Made by a program: the position numbers and the translations under genes. Positions 1-8,954 of a stretch of DNA of 64,000 bases are shown here, one piece after another; within the stretch, counting starts at the first letter, position 1, and the number at the start of each line of letters is the position of its first letter. The stretch spans positions 3,100,001 through 3,164,000 of the forward strand of contig OY970289.1 of assembly GCA_963716135.1 (NCBI GenBank), written 5' to 3'. Source of the DNA: CAVRAW01 sp963716135 (lineage in GTDB: Bacteria; Planctomycetota; Planctomycetia; Pirellulales; JADZDJ01). Below the pieces are notes generated by a model, which worked only from the letters and a program-made list of their open reading frames with translations, did no database searches and was not told where the DNA came from.

Positions 1-600
1 ACGGCATTCCCCGTTTTTCGTGTCCCCGCGAGTTGCCGGCATATCCGTCGATGACAGGCGATTCGCCCGTAATTCTGTTCGCCGGCCACTTGGGCTATCC
101 TCCAAATGTTGACGCGGCCCAACGACTGGCGCGCGAAATTCTACCGCGAGTGAGGCAGCAATTGCCCCGGGCACGTTTGATTCTTGCAGGTCGGTTCCCG
201 GCGCCGAAGGTGACGGCGCTGGCCGCCAGGCCTGGCGTCGATCTTGTGGCGAACCCGCCAAGTATTTCTGCATTGTTGGCTGGCGCGCATCTTACCGCGG
301 TGCCGCTGCGTTGGGGCGGCGGTACTCGGCTCAAGATCCTCGAGGCGATGGCGTGGGGAGTGCCTGTCGTCGCCAGTGCTCTGGCTGTCGATGGGCTGGA
401 ACTTACCGATGAACACGACTTCGTGCTGGCCGAGAACGATGATGAGTTTGCAGACCACATCGTTGCGGTGTTATGCAACCTCGAGCGGATAGAGACCCTT
501 CGACGGAATGCGCACGCCAAAGTCAGCCGGCGCGTATCGCGCCGCCGCCATCGAGCAGGCGGTACGCAAGGGGCTGGGTATGTGCGTCGCAACAAAGTGA
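1..600 (+). CDS. Glycosyltransferase family 4, C-terminal part (5' end off window, frameshift)
   Basis: This is the nucleotide-sugar-binding half of a GT-B glycosyltransferase, which would transfer a sugar onto a cytoplasmic acceptor in polysaccharide or glycolipid synthesis. The reading frame is open to the left edge, so the true start is outside; the TTG at 33 is only the first possible start inside. Seen: the family block ILFAGHLGYPPNVDAAQR, then the donor-site motif GGGTRLKILEAMAWGVPVV. Near 529 the frame breaks. Removing one G of a GG pair joins it to a second frame reading VSRAYRAAAIEQAVRKGLG and ending at a TGA at 598-600, a normal end for this family. A single-base indel is therefore more likely than a real altered tail. 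The layout resembles the complete GT4 gene at 20046. Confidence 0.8.
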
Positions 601-607
601 GAGTTGT

Positions 608-1072
608 TTACCGTTCGGATGGTCGGTGTGCGTGCAGGCTGCACGTACCGCTTTCGCACTCGTCAACCTTGCCGAATCGGTAGCGCCGATTGGCGACTTG
701 CCGATACAAGAATTGCCACAGCGGCAAGCTGAACGGAATGTGCAAAATAGGGGCCAGCCACCACAGCCGCCGCAGGCGGCGGGAAAGATACCGAATTGCC
801 GCGGCCCCGCCATGACGCTTGCCTTTCCGATCGACGACGTACATCTGCTGCATCTTCATTTCGTGCGTCAGATCCGGATACCGCCGGGCCACTTCCGGAT
901 CGTGCAGCGACAGATACGAGAGCTTCCCCTGGCAATCCCACCAGGCAAGCTTTTTCACCTGCGCCGTGCAGATGCGGCAGTTGCCGTCGTAGATCACGAC
1001 GTCTGCCGCCGGTCTCTCGTTCGGCGTCGGCAGATGACTTTTGTCAGTTTGGGTTGCAACCGCGGACGCCAT
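608..1072 (-). CDS. DCC-family (DUF393) thiol-disulfide oxidoreductase-like protein
   Basis: Small protein of the DUF393 (YuxK, DCC) family. Seen near the N-terminus: VVIYDGNCRICTAQV, which carries the D-x-x-C-x-x-C signature that names the family, followed by an Asp/Tyr-rich alpha/beta region and the C-terminal WWLAPILHIPF segment common in these proteins. The fold is thioredoxin-like and the physiological substrate is not known. I chose the ATG at 1072 (MASAVATQ) because homologues start a few residues before the D-G-N-C motif; an upstream ATG at 1108 would add twelve unlikely residues. It lies convergently against the preceding glycosyltransferase. Confidence 0.8.
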   Translation of the reverse strand: MASAVATQTDKSHLPTPNERPAADVVIYDGNCRICTAQVKKLAWWDCQGKLSYLSLHDPEVARRYPDLTHEMKMQQMYVVDRKGKRHGGAAAIRYLSRRLRRLWWLAPILHIPFSLPLWQFLYRQVANRRYRFGKVDECESGTCSLHAHRPSER

Positions 1073-1253
1073 AGCAGGTTCTCTAAATCGCCAGAGCCAA
1101 GCCGACACCGGAAATTGCCTGATGGATTATACCCCGCTCTTGCCGTAAATTTGAACCGCATCCGGCCGCTTGCCACCGCGTCCGAGCTGTCGATCGACGT
1201 GGACATGCAGTTTTTTCGCGCGATGTGGTGTCACAATCGAACCGCTTCAATAA

Positions 1254-2550
1254 ATGGAATCGGCCAATTCGGAGCAACTGATGGCCGCGAGGTCTTCTGG
1301 CGACAGCGGCAGTACTGCCGTGCTGGCGCCACTTCGTTTTCCGGTGCAGACGTGGTTGATCGCATTCGTCGGTTGGCTGTTCGATTTCTACGACCTGGTT
1401 CTGTTCTCCATTTTGCTGATTCCGATCGGGCGCGATCTGAATCTGACCCAAAGCCAAGAGGCCGTATTGCTAGGGGTCGCGCTCGGTGGCTCCGGCATCG
1501 GCGGCATCGTCTTTGGATACCTTTCCGATCTTTACGGCCGCAAGCGAGCGCTGATGTGGACGGTCTGTCTTTATTCGCTCGGCACCGGGCTGACGGCCTT
1601 CTCGACAGGTCCGGCGACGCTGTTTCTGTTTCGATTGTTGACCGGCCTGGGAGTTGGCGGCGAATGGGCTGTCGGACATGCGCGTGCTGGCCGAGTCCAC
1701 GCCCAAACATTTTCGCGGCCGGGGAGCGGCCTTGTTGCAGATGGGAGAACCGACGGGAGTGGCCTTGGCGGCCGTGATCGGTCTGCTCCTGGAACCCTAC
1801 CTGGGGTGGCGGCTGATCTTCCTGCTGTCATCCGTCACCGCGAGCATTGCCATCTTGGCTCGTTATTATCTCCCGGAATCGGCCGTGTGGGAAAAGCAGC
1901 GCGATCAGCGACTTTCGCCGGCCGCGGCGATTCGGATGATCGGCCAGTACCACCTGTGGTCGGCGATGTTTAAGGGATGGCTCTTGGGTGTTTTCAAGCT
2001 CGGCACGTATTGGACCTGTTACATCTGGCTGCCGAAATTTCTGCAGACCCAGTTGCAGCAGCCGGTGGATCGCTCGGCGATGTGGATCCTGACAGCGCAG
2101 CTCGGCCAACTGCTGGGGATGTTGGCCTTCGGTCTGGTGGCCGACGTGTTCGGGCGACGCCGGGCCTTCACCGCGTACTCGCTGCTGACGGCAGCGGCGC
2201 TGTATCCCTTGGCCTTTCATTGGCGGCAATTGCTGAGCGAGCCGTTGTACTTTTGGGCCGACCTGTTCACGCTCGGCTTGGGATCAGGTTGCACCGCCGG
2301 ATTTGGGGCGCTATTGGCCGAACTGTTCCCCACCCAGATCCGCAACTTCGCGATGGGAACGACGTACAACTGCGCCCGCGGCGTGCAATTTTTGGCGCCG
2401 ATTGTGGTGGGCTACTTTGTGTCGGCGTATGGCCTGACCGGCGGCCTGACGGTTCCGCTGGTTCTGGCGCTGGCCACCGCAGGCTGGGTGTGGACGCTGC
2501 CCGAGACTCGGACGCGAGATCTCGCCCTGATTGCCACCGAAGCGGACTAA
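1254..2550 (+). CDS. MFS transporter, sugar/aromatic-acid porter type (frameshifted)
   Basis: A 12-helix major facilitator for uptake of a small organic solute across the inner membrane. The first frame has helix 1 with the D-F-Y-D charged motif and the loop 2-3 signature GYLSDLYGRKRA. The continuation frame has RVLAESTPKHFRGRGAALLQ, the helix 5 region, a second-half repeat motif LVADVFGRRRAFTAYS, and the tail LPETRTRDL. The frames meet near 1674 in the conserved GEWAVG..RVLAES segment; dropping one base (a G of GG or the following C) restores one uninterrupted family-length protein. The sugar-porter, AAHS or NanT subfamily cannot be settled by eye. A one-base indel or a genuine pseudogene are both possible; I favour the indel. 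Confidence 0.8.
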
Positions 2551-2644
2551 GCGCGCTTAATTGCCAGAGTCGCTGAGATCGTATCTAGGAAGTTGTCGCA
2601 ACGCGGGCAAGTTGGGAATCATCACCAAAGGGAACCTACGCCGG

Positions 2645-3202
2645 ATGAAAACCTACCGAAAGAAAAATTTCCCCGTTTCGAATATTCGCCGGTTTCTGGA
2701 ACCCGGGCCCATCGTATTGGTCAGTTCCGCGCACCGGGGCGAGCACAACATTATGACCATGGGCTGGCACATGGTGATGGAGTTCGAACCGTCGCTGGTC
2801 GGCTGTTTTATCTGGGATCAAAACCACAGCTTCTCGCTCATCCGCCGCAGCAAGGAATGCGTGATCAACATTCCGACGCTCGACTTGATCGACGCGATCA
2901 TCGGCATCGGCAACAATCACGGGCCCAAACCCGACAAATTCAAACGCTTCGGCCTGACCCCGGTGAAAGCTTCGAAAGTGGAGGCGCCGCTGATCGCCGA
3001 ATGTTACGCGAATTTCGAATGCAAGCTCGTCGACACCAGCCTGATCAATAAATACAGTCTGTTCGTGTTCGAAGTGGTGAAGGCGCATGTGGCGAAATCG
3101 CCGCGCTATCCGAAAACGGTGCATTACCGGGGCGATGGGATCTTCATGATCTCCGGCCGCAACCAGAGCTTTCGGCGGCGCTTCAAGCCGGAGAATCTCT
3201 AG
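2645..3202 (+). CDS. Flavin reductase-like (FMN-binding split-barrel) protein
   Basis: Member of the flavin reductase / DIM6-NTAB split-barrel family, which binds FMN and usually reduces flavin with NAD(P)H. Seen: GPIVLVSSAHRGEHNIMTMG, the core strand and FMN phosphate region, then SLVGCFIWDQNHSFSLIRRS and the ECVINIP strand, all in family order, and a typical length of about 185 residues. The ATG at 2645 (MKTYRKKNFP) is chosen; the open frame extends further upstream but without family similarity. The partner enzyme is not visible nearby, so it may act alone or on a diffusible flavin pool. Confidence 0.8.
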   Translation: MKTYRKKNFPVSNIRRFLEPGPIVLVSSAHRGEHNIMTMGWHMVMEFEPSLVGCFIWDQNHSFSLIRRSKECVINIPTLDLIDAIIGIGNNHGPKPDKFKRFGLTPVKASKVEAPLIAECYANFECKLVDTSLINKYSLFVFEVVKAHVAKSPRYPKTVHYRGDGIFMISGRNQSFRRRFKPENL

Positions 3203-3205
3203 TCG

Positions 3206-3562
3206 CTATCGTGCGGCCGGAAGCGGCCTATGGCCATGATCCGCGGTGTGCTGCGGCTTGTCGCTCAAATCTTCGTCCGAGATGAAGAAATACCCGGCGG
3301 GCTGGCCCCTCTTTGGGTCTCTTGTGGGGTCGCAATTGTACTGCACCTGCGAGACAGCCTGATCGTGAATCGGCGTAATGGCCCCGGTAAAGCGCGCTTG
3401 CTGGACGCTGGGCGGGTGGCCCGTCGAAGAGATCGATTGTGGCTTGACGAGCCAACCAGTCTGGATGCAAGCCGCTAGAATCACTCCGCCAGTTGTGATC
3501 AACGCGGAGAAGACGATTGCCGATGATGAAACCGGACTTGAGTTAGGCGCAGGGTGGATCAT
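3206..3562 (-). CDS. Small single-pass membrane or secreted protein, unknown
   Basis: I do not recognise a family. The frame begins MIHPAPNSSPVSSS, has one hydrophobic segment (SAIVFSALITTGGVILAACI, about residues 14-33) and a polar C-terminal domain with the phrase PAGYFFISDEDLSDKPQHTA. That composition suggests a membrane-anchored or exported small protein rather than a chance frame. An earlier ATG at 3586 would add eight residues. It ends four bases from the convergent flavin reductase stop, as a packed real gene would. Moderately sure that it is coding, not of any function. Confidence 0.5.
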   Translation of the reverse strand: MIHPAPNSSPVSSSAIVFSALITTGGVILAACIQTGWLVKPQSISSTGHPPSVQQARFTGAITPIHDQAVSQVQYNCDPTRDPKRGQPAGYFFISDEDLSDKPQHTADHGHRPLPAAR

Positions 3563-3770
3563 TTTGGCCTCCGGGTTGAGTCGCACCGAGAGACCGCAAA
3601 GACCGCCGCTAATGTATAAATCGGCTGAATGGCAACGGCGTTATAAATCGTTCGTCGGGAAATTTTTGCCAATTGTTTCTATTGAGGTTTCCCCCGTGTA
3701 TCATACGGCTGTTCGCCGGCATTCCAAGCAAGCATCTTTTGGGCAGCGTCTTCATCTCGGGTGATTCGAC

Positions 3771-4366
3771 ATGTCGAGCACTCCCGTCAATCTCGCGTTG
3801 GACAATCGCCGCAAGTTGATCGACTCCTGGGCGCATGCGGCCGTGGTGTCGGCCATCGCGGTGCTCTGGTTTTGTCCCTTATTGTTGTTTTGGTGTGCCG
3901 TGTGGGACGACGGCCAACCGTTTTCGCTGGTTGGCTGCGCGCTGTCGCTCAGCGTGGGCCTGCTGGCCATGGCACTGCCGTCGGGCTACTACCGGCCGAG
4001 ATCGTGGGAAGCGTCCGGCCGCGCTTATCGGCGCCTCGGAGTGCGCTGGTTCAGCGCTGGACGCCCGATGGCGATTATGTCGTTCGGGCAGTGCGGCGAC
4101 ATATCCCCGACTATCGAGATATCGGCGGTCGCGCGGGCCTGAGCAGTTTTGAATTGGGAACGCGCCGCAGCGAGCAGGGGCATTTGATCATGCTGCTGGC
4201 GACACTGCCGGCCATGGTTTACGCGGCGTACAACGGATGGAATGTAATCGCATGGTGGTTTCTGATCGGGAATTTGATTATCAACGTCTATCCGATCATG
4301 GTGCAGCGCTTCAACCGCGCACGAGCCCACAAGATCTTGGGCCGTGCGGCGAGCTTGAGCGTATAA
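3771..4366 (+). CDS. CrtO-like (glycosyl-4,4'-diaponeurosporenoate acyltransferase family) membrane protein (frameshifted)
   Basis: Integral membrane protein resembling the CrtO acyltransferase family. Seen: two N-terminal hydrophobic helices, then YYRPRSWEASGRAYRRLGVR, and after the shift SEQGHLIMLLATLPAMVYAA and NLIINVYPIMVQRFNRAR; the N-x-YPIM-QR-NRAR end is the family hallmark. The first frame runs 3771 to about 4051 and the second to 4366. Adding one C in the segment TGGTTCAG gives WFQRWTPDGDYVVRAVRRH and a continuous protein. The acyl acceptor is unknown here and no carotenoid genes are in the window. CrtO-like proteins occur outside carotenoid clusters, so the name should be read as a fold assignment. 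Confidence 0.6.
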
Positions 4367-4450
4367 TAAAGGCACGAGTTGCAGGGACTGCCGGATTTCT
4401 TCGCGCCGCATCGCGTCTCGCCAGTGGCGGACAATTGCTGTCGAATACCT

Positions 4451-6084
4451 ATGGATCAGCTCAAGCGGCAAGTCGCAAAAGCACGCCGGCGGCTGCTCAT
4501 CCAGCAGTTTTTGGGCGTTCTGCCGTGGTGCTGTTTCGCCACGCTATTGGCCGCAGTTGGGGCGCTGGGCGCGCAAAAATGGTTTTTACCAACGTTCAAC
4601 GGTTGGCATTGGATGGGAGGGTTCCTTGCGAGCGCGCTGGCCCTGGGAATGTTGGCGGCTTTGATTTGGACTTCCATCACTCGCCGCGGGCAGTTCCAGG
4701 CCGCGCTGGAAATCGATCGCCGCTTCGGATTGAAAGAGCGTGTTTCCACCGCGCTGGCTTTGACGGAGGATGAGCTCAATTCGCCTTGCGGGCAGGCGCT
4801 GGTCGAAGACGCCATGCAGCGAGTCGGCCGATTGGATATTGCCGGGCGGTTTCCCGTCACCATTTCCCGGCGAATATTGCTCCCGCTGGCGCCGATCGCC
4901 GTTGCTATCGCAATCTGCCTGCTGCCAATTCCGACGAGCATCATCCGGGCCGGCGCCGACGTCGAGCGCGCCGTTGTCCAACAGCAGATCGAAGAATCGA
5001 TCAAGCCGCTGGAAAAGAAAGTCGAGCAGCGCGCCGAGCAAGCGAAGGAAAACGGGCTGAGCACGATAGCAGAGTTGCTCAAGAAAATCGCGGACGAGAT
5101 TCGCGGACTGACGAAGCATGAGCCAACGGATCGCCACGATGCGCTGGCAAAGCTGCATGATCTGACGCAGGAGCTCGACAATCGCTCGGAGCAATTGGCC
5201 GAGCAGACGAAATTCAAGCCGTATCTGGCGGCGGCGCAAAACATCCCTTCCGGCCCCGCCGACAAATTGGCGCAGGAATTCGCCAAAGGCAACTTTGAAA
5301 ATGCGCTGGCCGAACTGAAACAGCTCCAGGACAAATTGTCGCAGGGGCAACTCGATGCCAAACAGTTGGCAGAACTGTCGCAACAGATGGCGGCGATGAG
5401 CAAGGCCCTGCAGAAGATCGTTGAGCAGCATCAATCGAAGCGGGAAGGCCTGCAACAGCAACTGGCCGTCGCCAAATCGTCGGGCGATCGCCAGGCCCAG
5501 CAACGGCTGGAAAAACAACTATCGAAGGTCGATACGCAGCAGCCCGCGATCGAGGCGATTCGCGATTTCGCCGATCAATTCGCGGAGACAGCTAGAGGGC
5601 GCAATCGCACAACACCAATGAAATACAAGGGGCGCTGAACCAATTGGCCGCCCAGTTGGAACAGATCCGGCAGCAATCGCAGGAGCTGGAAATGATCGAG
5701 GCCACGCTCAGCGACATCGACGGCGCCAAGATGGCCATGAGCGGCAAGCAGGGTGGGACCGAGGCGGCTGCAAAATTTCCCAATCGCACCGCCGGCAGCG
5801 AAGGCATCGGCCATCGTGCAGGAGGCAAGGGCGTCGTGCCTGAATCGGTCCAGGCGAAGACGTACGACTCCGTGGTGAATCCGCAGCCGTCGGGCCACGC
5901 GGCGGAAATTGCCGCAGGGTCAGCCGATGGTCCCAATCTCAAGGGCCAGGTGCTTGCGCACATCAACGCGGAAATTCAGGCGGGCCGCACCGAATCGGCC
6001 GAGCCGATCGCCTCCGAATCGCTGCCAAAGGCGCAGCGCGAGCAGGCCCAGCAATACTTCGACGCGTTTCGCAACGGACAGTAA
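4451..6084 (+). CDS. Membrane-anchored coiled-coil protein, unknown function (frameshifted)
   Basis: Seen: two hydrophobic helices near the N-terminus (about residues 20-40 and 53-73), a short cytoplasmic-type domain with FQAALEIDRRFGLKERVSTA, a third helix (about 148-168), then a long Gln/Glu/Lys/Leu-rich coiled coil rich in heptads such as KQLAELSQQMAAMSKALQK. The tail, in a second frame from about 5620, continues QLAAQLEQIRQQSQELEM and ends with a loose Gly/Ala-rich region. Between 5590 and 5625 one or two indels separate the frames; reading through three frames gives a continuous heptad pattern. The start at ATG 4451 (MDQLKRQV) fits the membrane topology better than 4379. No catalytic motif is seen. 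It may be a structural or secretion-associated membrane protein. Confidence 0.65.
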
Positions 6085-6224
6085 TGCCCGCGGAACATCC
6101 AGGCAATCCACAACGTACGTTATACTGGAAGTGGAGCGCCGCGGCGCGCCTCGGGGGGCCGGTCCGAATTTTGGCATTCTATGGGCATCGCTTCCAGCGG
6201 ATGCCCGCTTTGAGGATCTAACGC

Positions 6225-7337
6225 GTGATCGCCGTGATGTCGCAGGTCGCCATGAGCGTCGTGGTGTTGCTGGCCACGGTTGCCGCTGCGCCGAAGGTGG
6301 TGGAAGAAAAGTGGCCGGACGGCAAGGTCAAGGTGCGGCGCGAAATGGATCTGGATCTGCACGGGCGCCTCGTTCCGCATGGGATGGAAACGCGGTACGA
6401 TCCCGACGGCGTCAAGATTGCTGAAACCAGCTACCGCTTGGGCGATATGGACGGCCCCTGGCGGGAGTTCTATTTGAACGGCAAGACAAAGATCGAAGGA
6501 AATTATCGTCGCGGTAAGAAAGAAGGTCCCGAGATCAGCTACACCGATGATGGTGAGAAGGTCAAGGAAGTCAATTACCACGACGACCAAAAGCAAGGAA
6601 AGACGATCGAATGGCTAAAAGGCCACAAGATTTCCGAGGCGGAATACAAGGGCAATGAGCTGGTCGGCACTCGGCAAGAATGGTCCGTGGGGGGCAAGCC
6701 CACGCTGATCCAACATTTACGCAACGGCGAATTGGACGGATTTGAGCAGCGCTGGTACCCGGACGGTCAAAAGTACACGGAAACGAATTTCGTTGAGGGA
6801 CGCAAAGACGGCGAATTTCGCGAATGGTATTCGAATGGCCAGTTGCGATACCACGCGTTTTTCAAGGACGGCATGCCTAACGGAAAATATGAGGAATGGT
6901 TTGAAGACGGCGCGCCGAAGGGGATCGGCGATTACGTCGAAGGGCAGGAGCAAGGCGCCTGGACGACGTGGCACGAGATTCCCGACACGCCCGGCGAACC
7001 GCGGCCCAAATCCACCGAACACACGTTAGCCTCAAAGAATTACTACGTGCGCGGCGAGTTGGAAGGTACGCAGATGCTGTACCACGAGAACGGACAGAAA
7101 CAATTGGAGGTGATCTATCACGCCGGTCGCCGCGAAGGCCCCTGGACGGAATGGTACGACAGCGGCCAGGTGCGCGCGGTCGGCGAGTTCTATCACGACC
7201 AATTGCACGGCGAAGTGACGTACTGGTTCGACGACGGCAGCCCCTGGGCCATCAACACCTATTTTCGCGGCAAGCCGGTGGGCCACTGGATGGAATGGGA
7301 TCGCGACGGCAAGATCGTCAGCGAAAAGAAGTACTGA
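6225..7337 (+). CDS. Exported MORN_2 (YwqK-type) repeat protein
   Basis: About a dozen tandem 22-24-residue repeats of form W-Y/F-x-D/N-G-x-x-K-x-E-x-x-Y/F-x-x-G-x-x-x-G (for example EWYSNGQLRYHAFFKDGMPN), the MORN_2 repeat found in proteins annotated as YwqK-family antitoxins. In planctomycetes such repeats build beta-sheet surface scaffolds, and toxin neutralisation should not be assumed. The N-terminus MSQVAMSVVVLLATVAAA is a signal peptide. GTG at 6225 or ATG at 6237 could be used; the ATG gives the cleaner signal peptide. No toxin gene is adjacent: the next gene is a small membrane protein on the other strand. Confidence 0.8.
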   Translation: MIAVMSQVAMSVVVLLATVAAAPKVVEEKWPDGKVKVRREMDLDLHGRLVPHGMETRYDPDGVKIAETSYRLGDMDGPWREFYLNGKTKIEGNYRRGKKEGPEISYTDDGEKVKEVNYHDDQKQGKTIEWLKGHKISEAEYKGNELVGTRQEWSVGGKPTLIQHLRNGELDGFEQRWYPDGQKYTETNFVEGRKDGEFREWYSNGQLRYHAFFKDGMPNGKYEEWFEDGAPKGIGDYVEGQEQGAWTTWHEIPDTPGEPRPKSTEHTLASKNYYVRGELEGTQMLYHENGQKQLEVIYHAGRREGPWTEWYDSGQVRAVGEFYHDQLHGEVTYWFDDGSPWAINTYFRGKPVGHWMEWDRDGKIVSEKKY

Positions 7338-7420
7338 GAGAAGGGTTCGGGGTTCGGATCGTTACGCCAATCTAGCGCAAATATCCCCAAATCCTAATTC
7401 CCAAATCGTAAATCCTGCGT

Positions 7421-7654
7421 CTATCTGCCGCCTTTGAATTTCTGGGGCAGCGTGTAGGAATACAGAATCGTTACCAGGCCGGCGGAAACCAGCGTCCAGG
7501 GGACCCAATCGGCCGGCGTAAAAGTGACAGTAGTCGATGCGGCGGCGGCAGCATCCTGTTGTGGATTGGTAACGGTGGCCTGATCGATGGCCATGCACTC
7601 CAGCCCCAGCACCATCACGAACAAGCCAACTCCCAGAAATAACGCTCGCATCAT
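7421..7654 (-). CDS. Small conserved planctomycete membrane protein
   Basis: About 77 residues. Seen: an N-terminal hydrophobic helix (RALFLGVGLFVMVLGLECMA), a short Ala/Thr-rich linker, a second helix beginning WVPWTLVSAGLVTILYSYTL, and a basic end. I recall proteins of this layout (two helices, W-x-PWTL-S-G, basic end) from other planctomycete genomes, but no function. The ATG at 7654 follows a CAGGAG ribosome-binding site at good spacing; the next ATG at 7651 would be equivalent. Confidence 0.65.
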   Translation of the reverse strand: MMRALFLGVGLFVMVLGLECMAIDQATVTNPQQDAAAAASTTVTFTPADWVPWTLVSAGLVTILYSYTLPQKFKGGR

Positions 7655-7861
7655 GGTCAAGACTCCTGCGCAGCACCTTTGCGGACGAAAACCCATCGTC
7701 CCGCATCTTCTCTGTTCATAATCGACGAATAGGCGGGAGAAACTCCGATTTGCTTCAATCGGCGCAGTGTGTGTCGATAATTCCGGAGGCGGTGAATACG
7801 TCGACCCGGCTTGCTAGGCGAACCTAGACAGCCAATCGCCGCAGACGGTAGAACATTTTCC

Positions 7862-8906
7862 ATGAAAATCGGCATCGTCGGATATCAAGGTTCGGGCAAG
7901 AGCACGTTATTCCATTGGCTGACCGGGGTGGCGGCCGACCCGGCATTGGCCCACACTTCGCAAAGCGCGATGGCGCCGATACCCGACGACCGCGTCGAGC
8001 CGTTGTGCGGCATCTATCATCCCAAGAAGATAACGCTGGCGGCGCTGGAAATTGTCGACACGCCGGGTTTGTCGCGCAAGCATGAAGGCAATGCCGCGCG
8101 GCTGGCGGTGCTGCGCGAGGCGGGCTGCCTGCTTCTTACGGTCGCCGGGTTCGGCGGCGCCGATCCGCTGGCCGACCTGCGCGCTTTTGAAGAAGATCTG
8201 ATGCTGGCCGATCTGGAAATTGTCAGCGGCCGCGTGCATCGGCTGGAAGAATCGCTCAAAAAGCCGCACCCCAAAGCAGAGCGCGAAGCGGAAGAGCACG
8301 AAATCGCCGTGCTGAAAATTCTGCTCTCGGCGCTGGAAGCCGGCAAGCACGCCAGCGAGGCGCACCTTTCCGATGAGCAGTGGAAGGTCACCCGATCATT
8401 CCGCCTTCTCACCGAAAAACCGAAATTGGTGCTGGTCAATCTGGCGGACGACGATCCGCCGGACCGCTACGGGCCGCCTCCGGGCGCGTAACGCTTCCGG
8501 CTCGCTAACGTGGCTGGCCGTTCCTCTGCGGTTGGAGATGGACCTGGCCGCGATGAGTCCGGAAGACCGGCACGAGTTCGAAAAGGAATTCCATTTGGAG
8601 CGCGTGGACCGCGATCACGTGATCCGGCAAATCATGGCCGCCTCGGGACAAATGCTTTATTTCACCGCCGGCGACAAGGAAGTTCGCACCTGGCTGTTGC
8701 GGCAAGGGGGCACGGCGATCGAAGCCGCAGAGAATATTCACACCGACCTGGCGCGCGGCTTCATCCGGGCTGAAACCATGCACAGCGCCGACCTGCTGCG
8801 GCTGGGCAGCGAGCGAGAAATCAAAGCCCACGGATTGATGCGGCAGGAGCCGAAGGATTACGTCGTCAAGGAAGGCGACATCCTGCACATCAAATTCAGC
8901 GTGTGA
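7862..8906 (+). CDS. YchF/Obg-type GTP- or ATP-binding protein with DUF933/TGS C-terminus (frameshifted)
   Basis: P-loop NTPase of the YchF branch of the Obg family, which associates with ribosomes and the translation apparatus. Seen: Walker A GYQGSGKSTLFHWLTG, the switch II DTPGL, a helical insertion EAEEHEIAVLKILLSALEAG, the G4 region LVNLADD, and a C-terminal TGS-like domain ending QEPKDYVVKEGDILHIKFSV. The G4 motif is not a clean NKxD, as in YchF proteins that prefer ATP. The first frame stops at 8489-8491; the second runs to 8906. Removing one G of the GGG near 8478 joins them as PPPARNASGSL. It is shorter than E. coli YchF and may be a paralogous branch. Confidence 0.8.
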
Positions 8907-8954
8907 GTAAGTCGTTGCGGAGTAGCGGCGGGAAGGAGTCTACCTTCGACGCGT

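Noticed and set aside
473..1777. Long plus-strand open frame of about 430 codons
   Set aside because: It is the shadow of the minus-strand DCC gene and the MFS gene; it has no family motif and codon use is wrong for it.
6225..7337. Antitoxin of a toxin-antitoxin system, as YwqK-type annotation would say
   Set aside because: It is exported, has about a dozen repeats and no toxin gene is adjacent.
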